From SHVO01 sp050246995 (GTDB taxonomy: Bacteria; Pseudomonadota; Alphaproteobacteria; Rhodospirillales; Rhodospirillaceae): 64,000 nucleotides of DNA. The translations under genes and the position numbers were made by a program. The stretch spans positions 1-64,000 of the forward strand of contig JBFWVA010000010.1 in the NCBI GenBank assembly GCA_050246995.1, given 5' to 3'. Of this stretch, positions 1 through 7,830 are shown piece after piece. The notes beneath the pieces are model-generated. The model was given only the letters and a program-made list of their open reading frames with translations. It did not search any database and was not told where the DNA came from. Position 1 is the stretch's first letter. Each line of letters opens with the position of its first letter.

Positions 1-51
1 TGAACTTACAGCGTTCCTTGGCCATCCACAGATTTCCGTGGATTGATGGAG

Positions 52-125
52 TGGAGCGGGTGAAGGGAATCGAACCCTCGCCTAAAGCTTGGGAAGCTTT
101 CGTTCTACCATTGAACTACACCCGC
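52..125 (-). tRNA. tRNA-Gly (anticodon CCC), CCA encoded
   Basis: On the minus strand the sequence folds as a complete cloverleaf: acceptor GCGGGTG pairs with CACCCGC, the D stem is GTTC/GAAC, the anticodon stem is AAAGC/GCTTT around loop TTCCCAA, and the T stem is GAGGG/CCCTT around TTCGATT. The anticodon within the 7-base loop is CCC, so it reads GGG glycine codons. The mature body is 55-125 and a genomic CCA occupies 52-54. Confidence 0.95.
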
Positions 126-179
126 ATGCCCCGCATCGCCCCCCTTGAGCCTTGCGAGAATTTTAGGCTTTGGTGAGCG

Positions 180-207
180 TTCATAGCATATAACACCCAC
201 AGCGCAA
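180..207 (-). promoter_or_regulatory. Possible promoter for tRNA-Gly
   Basis: On the minus strand TTGCGC (202-207) and TATGAA (180-185) are separated by 16 bases, a plausible but imperfect sigma-70 arrangement about 50 bases ahead of the tRNA. The call rests only on position and partial consensus. Confidence 0.3.
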
Positions 208-258
208 AACGAGCGCCGAGGTTGCGCGCGGTGACGATTCGGACGCGAATCCAAAGCG

Positions 259-801
259 ATGCGCCCCTCGAGACGACGGCGTTGGAATCATGCGGAGCGG
301 GCGGTGACGGATCCTTGGACATTGGCCTGCGTGGCTTATCTCGCCGCGATTCTGATCGCCCTTTCCGTAATCGACCTGAAGACAGGATACCTGCCTGATC
401 CGTTGCAGGTCGCGCTCGCCGCCGGCGGTCTGGCGGTGGTTCTGATAGGATCGCCGCTCGCTCTGTCCTGGCAGATGGCGCTCGGGGGCGCCGCGCTCAA
501 CGGCGGCCTGTTCTGGGGCCTCCGCTGGCTGGTGAGCCGGTGGAAAGGCCGGGAGGCCATGGGCCTGGGTGACGTCAAGCTGGTGGCGGCTGGCGGCTTA
601 TGGCTGGGCCCAGTAGCGCTTCCGTACATCATGGCGGCTGGGGGCATTCTAACGCTTCTGGGCGCGGGCTTAGCGGGCTTGATGACCGGTAAGGCGGTTT
701 GGCGGGGCGAGATGCCCCTGGGACCAGGCCTTGCGGCGGGAATCCTGGCGTGTTTTATCGCCGGACTGCTTGGTTTCCCAGGCGTTACCGGCCCCGCCTA
801 G
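259..801 (+). CDS. Short type IV prepilin peptidase (GspO/PilD-like catalytic domain)
   Basis: A polytopic inner-membrane aspartyl protease that would cleave the leader of the pseudopilins encoded at 39-42 kb. The two catalytic aspartates of the TFPP (A24) family are visible: D39 in DLKTGYLPD and D105 in the GLGD motif followed by VKLVA. At 180 aa it is shorter than classical GspO/PilD (about 250-290 aa) and lacks the N-terminal cytoplasmic methyltransferase/Cys-cluster domain, so N-methylation of the pseudopilins is not predicted from this gene. A GTG at 304 is an alternative start giving a 165-aa protein. No other prepilin peptidase is seen, and it lies about 21 kb from gspE with the sugar locus between them. 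Confidence 0.85.
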   Translation: MRPSRRRRWNHAERAVTDPWTLACVAYLAAILIALSVIDLKTGYLPDPLQVALAAGGLAVVLIGSPLALSWQMALGGAALNGGLFWGLRWLVSRWKGREAMGLGDVKLVAAGGLWLGPVALPYIMAAGGILTLLGAGLAGLMTGKAVWRGEMPLGPGLAAGILACFIAGLLGFPGVTGPA

Positions 802-971
802 CAGCAGGGCGGGAGCCTGCGCGAGGCCTTCTGACACTTCCTTAAGGTGCCCTTCACCGCCGCAGCCCCTAAACACACCCAACGACGGCTATCTTATTAA
901 CTTTCTTGCGTTATTGACTTACAGGCTAGGATTCCAAGAGTCCGGCCAAAGGACGAATTTCGGAAGCTGCC

Positions 972-2054
972 ATGCCTGAGTCTCCCACATCTTCGCCGGC
1001 GCCTGCCGAGATCTCGCAGTCGTGGAGGAAGGCGCTGCTTCCGGCAGATGCGACGGTCCATGACGCCGCCGCCAATCTGAATGAATCCGGACTCCAGATA
1101 GCCCTGGTGGTCTCGCCCCAAGGCACGTTCGTAGGTACGATCACCGACGGCGACATCCGCCGCGGCTTGCTTCGCGGTCTCGAGCTCAAGAGCCCGATCG
1201 ACGCGATCATCCAGCGCGAAGCGATGGTTTCGCCGATCGACATGCCGAAAGAAGCGGTCTTGAAGCTGATGCAGAGCAACCGCATCAGTGCCTTGCCGAT
1301 CGTCGACGACAGACATCAGCTTGCCGGGCTGCACCTTCTGAACGAACTGATGGCGCCGAGCCACCGCGATAACGTCATGATCATCATGGCCGGCGGCATG
1401 GGCACGCGCCTGCGTCCCTACACCGAAAACTGCCCGAAGCCGTTGTTGCCCGTGAACGGCAAGCCGATGCTCGAACACATCATCGAACGCGCCAAGGCCG
1501 AAGGCTTCCAGCGCTTCGTGATTTCGGTGCACTACCTCGGCCACATGATCGAGGAGTACTTCGGCGACGGCGCGAAGTTGAATATCCAGATCGAATACCT
1601 GCGCGAGAACGAACCCTTGGGAACGGCCGGCGCCATCGGCCTCTTGCGACCGCGCCCCAACGCACCGTTCGTCGTCACCAACGGCGATGTGCTGACGGAT
1701 GTGCACTACAGCGAAGTGCTGAAATTCCATGCGCGTTCGGAAGCGACCGCGACAATGGCGGTAAGACTTCACGAGTGGCAACATCCGTTCGGCGTCGTGA
1801 CGACGCGTGGCGTGGACATCGTGGGTTTCGAGGAAAAGCCGATTTCCCGCAGCCACGTCAACGCCGGCATCTACGCGCTCAACCCGGACGCCCTCGATTT
1901 CCTGAACCCCGGTGAACGCTGCGACATGCCGACGCTGTTCGGACGTCTGCGCGACGCTTCGCTGCGTACGATCGTCTATCCCATTCACGAGGCTTGGGTC
2001 GACATCGGCCGCCCCGACGACTACGAGAAACCAAACCGCCGGCCGGGCGCCTAA
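972..2054 (+). CDS. CBS-domain sugar-1-phosphate nucleotidyltransferase (PtmE-like)
   Basis: It likely activates a hexosamine-1-phosphate with a nucleotide at the start of legionaminic-acid synthesis. The N-terminal ~120 residues form a CBS pair (GTITDGDIRRGLL is typical). Residues ~130-355 are a nucleotidyltransferase with the signature MAGGMGTRLRPYT, the lysine region CPKPLLPV and the NGDVLTD metal-binding site. CBS plus nucleotidyltransferase is the layout of Campylobacter PtmE, which makes GDP-glucosamine for the GDP-linked legionaminic pathway. That is known family biology; GDP specificity here is inferred. It is the first gene of the plus-strand sugar arm and the next gene starts 20 bases downstream. 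A hexose nucleotidyltransferase for another sugar remains possible. Confidence 0.85.
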   Translation: MPESPTSSPAPAEISQSWRKALLPADATVHDAAANLNESGLQIALVVSPQGTFVGTITDGDIRRGLLRGLELKSPIDAIIQREAMVSPIDMPKEAVLKLMQSNRISALPIVDDRHQLAGLHLLNELMAPSHRDNVMIIMAGGMGTRLRPYTENCPKPLLPVNGKPMLEHIIERAKAEGFQRFVISVHYLGHMIEEYFGDGAKLNIQIEYLRENEPLGTAGAIGLLRPRPNAPFVVTNGDVLTDVHYSEVLKFHARSEATATMAVRLHEWQHPFGVVTTRGVDIVGFEEKPISRSHVNAGIYALNPDALDFLNPGERCDMPTLFGRLRDASLRTIVYPIHEAWVDIGRPDDYEKPNRRPGA

Positions 2055-2074
2055 GCGACCACAGGAACTCCGCC

Positions 2075-2845
2075 TTGCCCAAGAAGCGCCTCATCTTCGT
2101 CCTTCTGCACCTGAACGGACAGTTCTGCATCAGCCGCAATTTCCGCCTGCAGAAGGTCGGCAACGCCGATTGGCTCAAACGGAACTACAATTTCTCGAAA
2201 GTGTCGCAGTTCATCGACGAGCTTGTGATCCTTAACGTCGAGAGCGACAACGTCGACCAGAAGCGCTTCCTGGCGACCGCGTCCAGTATTGCCGCGGAGG
2301 TCTTCGTGCCGGTGGCCTTGGGCGGGGCAATCCGCGACTTCCGCGATGCCGAAACCTATTTTCACAATGGCGCCGACAAAGTCGTGGTGAACACGATGCT
2401 GTGGCAGAATCCCGCCGTGGTGCGCCAGATCGCGAACGTTTACGGCGAGCAGGCGCTGATGGCCTCCATCGATTATCGTGGCCTCGAGGGCCCTCGCGCC
2501 CCATTCCTGCGGGGCGGCGAAAGCCCGGCCGCGAGCACTTTGAGTTCGTGGGTCAGTCATGTTGCCTCGTTGGGCGTAGGCGAAATACTGATCAACTCGG
2601 TCGACCGCGACGGTACGGGCATGGGCCTCGACCTTAACGTTTTCGATGTCGTACCGCCTGAAATCCACCTGCCGTTCGTGTTGATGGGCGGCGTCGGGCG
2701 CACCGACCACTTCCAGCCAGGCCTAGAGCTGCCACGCGTGTCGGGTGTGGCCACGTCGAATCTTTTCGCGTTTATCGGCAAGGGCCTTTCAGCCTCGCGC
2801 GCGGCCCTGCTAGAAGCAAACATGAACATGGCGTCTTGGGCCTAG
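2075..2845 (+). CDS. HisF-like ammonia-channelling subunit of a sugar amidation complex
   Basis: A TIM-barrel protein of the imidazole-glycerol-phosphate synthase cyclase family, 256 aa from the start chosen. True HisF has a catalytic Asp in an N-terminal LDVxxG segment; here that segment reads LLHLNG, so the acid is missing, while the second conserved Asp region (SIDYRG) remains. This matches HisF paralogues in O-antigen and flagellar sugar loci, which deliver ammonia from HisH to a PseA/WbpG amidotransferase rather than make histidine. A TTG at 2075 is preferred because AGGA (2063-2066) sits 8 bases upstream and the family begins near a PKKRLI-like segment. The reading frame stays open upstream to 1994 within the previous gene. 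The hisH and amidotransferase partners are in the same run. Confidence 0.85.
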   Translation: MPKKRLIFVLLHLNGQFCISRNFRLQKVGNADWLKRNYNFSKVSQFIDELVILNVESDNVDQKRFLATASSIAAEVFVPVALGGAIRDFRDAETYFHNGADKVVVNTMLWQNPAVVRQIANVYGEQALMASIDYRGLEGPRAPFLRGGESPAASTLSSWVSHVASLGVGEILINSVDRDGTGMGLDLNVFDVVPPEIHLPFVLMGGVGRTDHFQPGLELPRVSGVATSNLFAFIGKGLSASRAALLEANMNMASWA

Positions 2846-2848
2846 GTG

Positions 2849-3559
2849 ATGGACCAAGTTTCGATCAACACGGTTTCAGGGCGGGTTTGGAGCACGCTGA
2901 GCGTCGCGGCGCTGGCGGCCTACGTGCGCGCCCAGATCGGCGCATTTTTCCCGGACGGCCATCCGCTGCCGCTTGACGTCATGGAGGGCGGGACGGAACA
3001 AGCCCTGGCGGCCATCGCACGCGGTTGGAAGCATATCGCCCTGGCAGGCTATACGCGTGACGGTGAAGGCTCGTTGTCGCACCTTCATAGCGACCGATAC
3101 GCGGTTTACCTCTCGCTGCTCGCCCATGCGCTTTCGAAAGCCAAGCACGAAGACGTCGCCACGCGCGTCTACTTGCTGAACAAGGCGCTGCACGCGTTCG
3201 ACATGTATCACCAAGTGGAGTTGCCGGAAGTATTCGTCTACGTGCACCCTGTGGGCAGCGTGGTCGGGCGAGCGCAGCTGGGCAACTTCCTGTGCATCTA
3301 TCAAAACTGCTCCATCGGCGGCAGCCCGCGTGAAGGCAGCCTCGACTATCCCGTCCTCGGCGACGGTGTCCTGATGTATGCGAAATCGACCATCATCGGA
3401 AACTCCAAGATCGGCAGCCGGGTCGTACTCGGCGCCGGAGCGATGGTGGTGAACCGCGACGTTCCGGATGGCGCACTGGTCGCCGGCACGGCCGTGAAAC
3501 CGGACAATGCGAACGTTCCCTTCCTCCTTTCAAGAATTTTCCACGGATTTTCCAAATGA
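2849..3559 (+). CDS. Hexapeptide-repeat (left-handed beta-helix) acetyltransferase, CysE-like
   Basis: The C-terminal half (~residues 125-225) shows hexapeptide-type repeats: GSVVGRAQLGNF, then GDGVLMYAKSTIIGNSKIG and VVLGAGAMVVNRDVP, typical of the CoA-dependent acyltransferases that include serine acetyltransferase and PglD. The N-terminal ~120 residues are helical and not recognised. In a legionaminic pathway one N-acetyltransferase (LegH) is needed after the LegC aminotransferase, and no other candidate is seen in the window, so this gene is the best positional candidate. That role is inference. A GTG at 2846 directly follows the previous stop and is an equally possible start. The end overlaps the next gene by 4 bases (ATGA). 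Confidence 0.8.
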   Translation: MDQVSINTVSGRVWSTLSVAALAAYVRAQIGAFFPDGHPLPLDVMEGGTEQALAAIARGWKHIALAGYTRDGEGSLSHLHSDRYAVYLSLLAHALSKAKHEDVATRVYLLNKALHAFDMYHQVELPEVFVYVHPVGSVVGRAQLGNFLCIYQNCSIGGSPREGSLDYPVLGDGVLMYAKSTIIGNSKIGSRVVLGAGAMVVNRDVPDGALVAGTAVKPDNANVPFLLSRIFHGFSK

Positions 3560-4662
3560 AAAATCTCTTCTGGTGCACACGCTGCTTCAACATGTCGACG
3601 CGCCCGCGCGTCGAGTTCAGCGCGGAGGGCGTCTGCAACGCCTGCCAATGGTCGGAAGAGAAAAAGACCTTCGATTGGGACTCGCGCAAGAAAGAGCTTT
3701 TGGCCCTTTTCGACAAGCACCGCCGCACCGATGGGCGCTACGACGTGTTGTGTCCGGTATCAGGCGGTAAGGACGGCTCCTATGTCGCCTACCAGCTCAA
3801 GCACGTGTACGGCATGACGCCGCTTTGCATCACAGTGCGCCCGCCGCTGGAGTTCGGCATCGGCAACGAGAACCTGACCGACTTCGTGAACTCCGGCTAC
3901 GACCACCTGCACATCACGCTGGATACCGACACGATGCAGAAGATCAATCGGATCGGCTTCATCGAGCATGGCCGCCCGCTCTTCGGCTGGACGACCGGCA
4001 TCCTGTCGGCCGTGATCCGCGCGGCGGCGTTGAATGAAATCGCGCCGATTTTCTACGGCGAAGACGGCGAAATGGAGTATGGCGGCTCGACCGAAACCAA
4101 GTACACACCCTACTTCTATGTCGACTACATCAAGAAGGTGTACCTGTCGGGCCAATACGAAAAAACATTCGGCCAACTGGACCAGAAGAAAATCTATCAG
4201 TGGACGTTCCCGGACGAGAACGAATTGAAGCGCATCGGCGTTTTCAAGACCCACTGGTCCTACTTCGAAGCTTGGGATTCCTACCGCAACTACCTTGTGG
4301 CCAAGGAGCACTGCGGCCTGAAGGAAAACGAAGAAAGCAATTCGGGCACCTTCACCAATTTCGCGCAGAACGACTCTTCGCTCTACGCGCTGCACACCTA
4401 CCTGATGTACCTCAAATTCGGTTTCGGCCGCGCGACGCAGGATGCGAACATCGAGATCCGCCGCGGCGCACTGACGCGCGAACAAGCCAAACCGCTGGTT
4501 CAGCTGTACGACAACCAGTATCCCGAGCGCCACGTCGAGGAATACCTCGAGTACTACAAGATGACCCGTGAAGAATTCGACGCCGCGCTCGACCGCAGCG
4601 TCAACCGCGAGCTGTTCGAGAAGCGCGACGGCCGCTGGGAACCTCTGTTCGAGGTGCAATAG
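3556..4662 (+). CDS. N-acetyl sugar amidotransferase (PseA/WbpG family)
   Basis: A 368-aa protein of the PP-loop ATP pyrophosphatase fold. The N terminus carries the family's Cys pairs (CTRCFNMSTRP and CNACQW), followed by the PP-loop CPVSGGKDGS around residue 75. Known members convert an N-acyl group on a sugar to an amidine (acetamidino): PseA in Campylobacter pseudaminic acid and WbpG in Pseudomonas O-antigen, using ammonia from a HisH/HisF pair. The matching hisF-like and hisH genes flank it here, which strongly supports an amidination step. Whether the acceptor is the free sugar, the CMP-sugar or an earlier intermediate cannot be read from the sequence. Confidence 0.9.
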   Translation: MKNLFWCTRCFNMSTRPRVEFSAEGVCNACQWSEEKKTFDWDSRKKELLALFDKHRRTDGRYDVLCPVSGGKDGSYVAYQLKHVYGMTPLCITVRPPLEFGIGNENLTDFVNSGYDHLHITLDTDTMQKINRIGFIEHGRPLFGWTTGILSAVIRAAALNEIAPIFYGEDGEMEYGGSTETKYTPYFYVDYIKKVYLSGQYEKTFGQLDQKKIYQWTFPDENELKRIGVFKTHWSYFEAWDSYRNYLVAKEHCGLKENEESNSGTFTNFAQNDSSLYALHTYLMYLKFGFGRATQDANIEIRRGALTREQAKPLVQLYDNQYPERHVEEYLEYYKMTREEFDAALDRSVNRELFEKRDGRWEPLFEVQ

Positions 4663-4671
4663 GCCCGCTCG

Positions 4672-5298
4672 ATGGTTTTTGTGATCGACTACGGCGGCGG
4701 CAACACCTTCAATTTCCACAAGGTGTTGACGCATCTTTCGGTGCCGTTCAAGGCATCGGCGGACTCGGCAGAACTGGCCGGCGCGCCCATCGCGCTGCTC
4801 ATGGGCGTCGGTCACTTCGGAGGCGCGATGGAAGAATTGACGCGGCGCGGGTTCGACACCGCCATCAAATCCTATGTCGCCGGCGGCGGCCGCCTGTTCG
4901 GCGTATGCGTTGGCATGCAGGTCTTGTTCGAAGGCAGCGAGGAAGCGCCTGGCGTCGCGGGTTTGGGCTTACTGCCGGGAACGCTGCGCAAGCTGACGGC
5001 GCAGCCCGATGCGCCGGTGCCGCATGTGGGTTTCGACGAAGTCCGCTTCGATAAGCCTTCGCAGATGACCGATGGACTCGCCGACGGAACGGATTTCTAC
5101 TTCACCCATAGCTTCGCGATGATCGACACGCCACCCGATTGCTGGACGGCCAAATGCATGCATGGCGGCACGTCCTTCGTCGCCGCCGTCGATAACGGTA
5201 AGGTCGGCGGCGTGCAATTCCATCCGGAAAAGAGCCAAAGCAACGGCATTGCGATGCTGCGCAACGTGCTGGCGCCTTACATGAGTCCCGCACCGTGA
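4672..5298 (+). CDS. hisH: HisH-type glutamine amidotransferase subunit
   Basis: A class I glutamine amidotransferase of 208 aa. The nucleophile elbow GVCVGMQVLFEGSEE and the GVQFHPEKSQSNG segment with the catalytic His-Glu pair are both visible, as in imidazole glycerol phosphate synthase HisH. With the HisF-like protein (2075) and the PseA-type enzyme (3556) it would hydrolyse glutamine and supply ammonia for sugar amidination rather than for histidine synthesis; no other his gene is nearby. It starts 9 bases after the previous stop and its TGA overlaps the GTG of the next gene. Confidence 0.92.
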   Translation: MVFVIDYGGGNTFNFHKVLTHLSVPFKASADSAELAGAPIALLMGVGHFGGAMEELTRRGFDTAIKSYVAGGGRLFGVCVGMQVLFEGSEEAPGVAGLGLLPGTLRKLTAQPDAPVPHVGFDEVRFDKPSQMTDGLADGTDFYFTHSFAMIDTPPDCWTAKCMHGGTSFVAAVDNGKVGGVQFHPEKSQSNGIAMLRNVLAPYMSPAP

Positions 5299-6215
5299 TT
5301 ACGCTGGGGTACTTCGCCGACGGCCCTTGGTCTCACCGCGCGCTTGAGCTGATCGCGGCCGACCCGCGCTTCAAAGTTTTGTTCATCGTCCCGCGCTTCG
5401 ATACGCGCGATCCCGTGCTTGCGGAGTGGGCGAAAAAGCTGAACGTGCCCTTCCTCCCGATCGAAAAGGTAAACACGCCCGAAGCGATCGCCGAGCTCAA
5501 GACTTACGGCGCGGAACTGTTTGTCTCGATGTCTTTCAACCAGATCCTGAAGCGCCCGATCCTGAACGCCGCGCCGCGCGGCTTCATCAACTGTCACGCC
5601 GGCGCGCTTCCATTCTATCGTGGACGCAATATCCTCAACTGGGCGCTGATCAACGACGAAAAGAACTTCGGCATCACCGTCCATTATATCGATGAAGGCA
5701 TCGATACCGGCGACATCCTCGTGCAGCGTCTGCTGCCAATCGACGATACGGACACCTACGCGACGGTTCTGACGCGCGCCATCACGAGTTGCGCCGACGT
5801 ATTGCATGAAGCGCTGGTGGGATTGGAAGCGGGAACGCTGCAGAGCCGGCCGCAGTCTGAAATCCACGCGGTAGGCAGCTACTTTGGGCGTCGGCGTCCG
5901 GGCGACGAATGGATCGACTGGACCTGGTCCAGCCGGCGCATCTTCAATTTCGTGCGCGCAATCACGCATCCTGGCCCCTGCGCAATGACGCGCTTGGATG
6001 GCAAGCTGGTGAAGATTGTGAGCGCCGGCCTGATCCCGGATGCGCCCTCTTACATTTGCACGCCCGGCGAAATAACCGGCGTCACACCTCAGGGCGTGAC
6101 CGTAAAAACCGGCGACAGCACGATTTTTGTTTCGGCCTGGGAAGGCGACGGCGAACCGGCGCCGCGGCTGAAGATCGGTCAGCGCTTCACCGTGCGCGGG
6201 CCGGAGTCCGCATGA
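5295..6215 (+). CDS. Sugar N-formyltransferase (methionyl-tRNA formyltransferase-like fold)
   Basis: A 306-aa protein with the formyltransferase core: FINCHAGALPFYRGRN matches the catalytic Asn-x-His region, and DEGIDTGDIL carries the catalytic Asp. These enzymes use N10-formyltetrahydrofolate to formylate an amino sugar or an amino group of Met-tRNA. The position inside a nonulosonic-acid operon favours an amino-sugar substrate. A C-terminal ~90-residue domain follows, as in Fmt and ArnA. It begins with GTG overlapping the hisH stop (GTGA) and ends overlapping the next start (ATGA). An N-formyl group would also be a possible substrate for the PseA-type amidotransferase. Confidence 0.85.
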   Translation: MITLGYFADGPWSHRALELIAADPRFKVLFIVPRFDTRDPVLAEWAKKLNVPFLPIEKVNTPEAIAELKTYGAELFVSMSFNQILKRPILNAAPRGFINCHAGALPFYRGRNILNWALINDEKNFGITVHYIDEGIDTGDILVQRLLPIDDTDTYATVLTRAITSCADVLHEALVGLEAGTLQSRPQSEIHAVGSYFGRRRPGDEWIDWTWSSRRIFNFVRAITHPGPCAMTRLDGKLVKIVSAGLIPDAPSYICTPGEITGVTPQGVTVKTGDSTIFVSAWEGDGEPAPRLKIGQRFTVRGPESA

Positions 6216-7135
6216 AAGCCCTCGTCGTCGGATATGGTTCCATCGGCCAGCGGCACATGCGCCTTCTGGAGGAGCTGAACTGCGACACGGCGGTTGTGAG
6301 CGCCCGCGACGGTGTTTATCCGCGGCGATATGCCTCGCTGCAGGCGGGTATTGGCGAGTGGCAGCCGGATTACGTCGTGATCGCGAACGAGACGTCGGCG
6401 CACGCCGGCGCGATACGGACTGTAAGCGAGCTCGGCTTCAAGGGCCGGCTCCTGGTCGAAAAGCCTTTATCCGACGGCGCGCAAGCCGTTCCGACAGGGC
6501 GCTTTTCCCACGCGGCCGTGGCGTATAATTTCCGCTGCCATCCCTTGATCATCCGTCTCGTACGCGAGCTTGAGGGCGCGCGAGTGTTCGATGCGCATCT
6601 GCACGTCGGTCAATGGCTGCCGGACTGGCGCCCAGGCCGCGACTACCGCGCATCCTATTCCGCGCGGCGTGAGGCAGGTGGAGGCGTACTGCGAGACCTG
6701 TCGCACGAAATCGATCTTGCACTGCATTTTTTCGGGCCCTGGAAAAAGCTGGCGGCGCACGGCGGGCATTTCAGCACGCTCGAGATCGACAGCGAGGATA
6801 GCTTCGCGATCCTGCTTGAGGCATCGCGCTCACCGTCAGTCCAGATCACCCTCAACTATCTCGACCGCCCCGGACGCCGGTCCGCGGTGATTAATACCAA
6901 CAAAGGCATGCTGCACCTGGACCTCATGCGCGGCCTTTTACTGAAAGACGGTCAGATGCTGGCGGAACATCCTGTCGACCGGGACTATACCTACCGCGAA
7001 CAACACCGCCTTATGATCGACGGCGCCGCCGACAAGCTTTGCACGCTGGCGGAAGGCGCGGCGGTCGTAGAACTGATCGAAGCCGCCGAACGCGCTAGTG
7101 CAACCGCGGCCTGGGTAAAAGGACCCGCGGCATGA
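6212..7135 (+). CDS. Gfo/Idh/MocA-family NAD(P)-dependent oxidoreductase
   Basis: The N terminus MKALVVGYGSIGQRHMRLL is a Rossmann dinucleotide-binding fingerprint, and LLVEKPLSDGAQ matches the EKP motif of the Gfo/Idh/MocA family. The GGGVLRDLSHEIDLALHFFG stretch fits the C-terminal substrate domain, where a histidine contributes to catalysis. Length is 307 aa. In nonulosonic-acid clusters such enzymes are common but their exact reaction is poorly defined. Oxidation or reduction of a sugar ring position in the locus product is the reasonable inference. It is translationally coupled on both sides by 4-base overlaps. Confidence 0.85.
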   Translation: MKALVVGYGSIGQRHMRLLEELNCDTAVVSARDGVYPRRYASLQAGIGEWQPDYVVIANETSAHAGAIRTVSELGFKGRLLVEKPLSDGAQAVPTGRFSHAAVAYNFRCHPLIIRLVRELEGARVFDAHLHVGQWLPDWRPGRDYRASYSARREAGGGVLRDLSHEIDLALHFFGPWKKLAAHGGHFSTLEIDSEDSFAILLEASRSPSVQITLNYLDRPGRRSAVINTNKGMLHLDLMRGLLLKDGQMLAEHPVDRDYTYREQHRLMIDGAADKLCTLAEGAAVVELIEAAERASATAAWVKGPAA

Positions 7136-7830
7136 GCGTTCTTTGCACGATCAACGCGCGCGGCGGGTCGAAGGGCGTCGCGAATAAGAATATCCGCCCG
7201 ATGCACGGCCGCCCGTTGATCGCTTGGACGATCGAACAGGCGCGCACGAGCGGCGTCGTGGACTTCATCGCTGTCAGCAGCGATTCCAAGGATATCTTGC
7301 AAGCGGCCAAGGACGCGGGCGCCGACCTCCTGGTCACACGTCCCGACGAGCTCGCCACCGACCAAGCCGCTAAGGTCCCCGCCATCCGCCACAGCGTGGA
7401 GACCGCCGAGGCGCATACGGGAAAGCGCTTCGACGTTTTGGTGGATCTTGACGCTACGTCGCCCCTCCGTGTTCCGTCCGATATCGCCGCGTGCATTGAA
7501 CTACTGCGGACGAAAAACGCGCCGAACGTGATTACGGCCATGCCGGCGCGCCGCTCGCCTTACTTCAACCTTGTGGAAGTGCACGAGGATGGGCGTGTCA
7601 CTTTGGCAAAACCGCTGGCGAAGCCGGTGGTGCGCCGCCAGGATGCGCCGAAGTGCTACGATATGAACGCATCTATTTACGTGTGGCAGCACGACGCCTT
7701 GTTCGAGGACCCAGCCATTTTCAAGCCGGAAACGGCCCTTTATATAATGCCCGAAGAGCGGTCCATCGACATCGATTCCGAACTCGATTTCCGGATCGTG
7801 GAAATGATCCTTGCAGAAAGACTCCCATGA
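7132..7830 (+). CDS. CMP-nonulosonic acid synthetase (NeuA/LegF-like)
   Basis: An acylneuraminate cytidylyltransferase of 232 aa. The N-terminal signature NARGGSKGVANKNI is the CTP-binding motif, and DLDATSPLRVPSDI matches the family's QPTSPLR region. It activates the final sugar with CMP, the donor form used by sialyltransferase-like enzymes. Of the CMP-sugar synthetases (NeuA, PseF, LegF), LegF is favoured because the locus encodes LegB, LegC, LegG and LegI homologues. The gene is coupled to the SDR gene that follows, an order reminiscent of ptmA/ptmB neighbours in Campylobacter. Confidence 0.9.
   Translation: MSVLCTINARGGSKGVANKNIRPMHGRPLIAWTIEQARTSGVVDFIAVSSDSKDILQAAKDAGADLLVTRPDELATDQAAKVPAIRHSVETAEAHTGKRFDVLVDLDATSPLRVPSDIAACIELLRTKNAPNVITAMPARRSPYFNLVEVHEDGRVTLAKPLAKPVVRRQDAPKCYDMNASIYVWQHDALFEDPAIFKPETALYIMPEERSIDIDSELDFRIVEMILAERLP

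Noticed and set aside
24..43. Hairpin ATCCAC/GTGGAT downstream of the tRNA as terminator
   Set aside because: Only six base pairs and no T-run on the minus strand.
1..258. tRNA-Gly as an integration site for a genomic island containing the sugar and T2SS genes
   Set aside because: No integrase and no repeat of the tRNA end were found within the window, so there is no direct support.
802..971. Promoter for the plus-strand sugar arm
   Set aside because: TTGACT and TTGCGT boxes are present near 925-940, but no acceptable -10 lies at the right distance.
897..1988. A 363-codon minus-strand frame opposite the CBS-nucleotidyltransferase
   Set aside because: It is the antisense of a clear enzyme gene and its translation has no domain signature.
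3760..4815. A 351-codon minus-strand frame opposite the PseA-type gene
   Set aside because: Antisense of a gene with conserved motifs on the plus strand; composition typical of a shadow frame.
4672..5298. Histidine biosynthesis operon
   Set aside because: Only hisH and a hisF-like gene without the N-terminal catalytic Asp are present, flanking a sugar amidotransferase; no other his genes occur.
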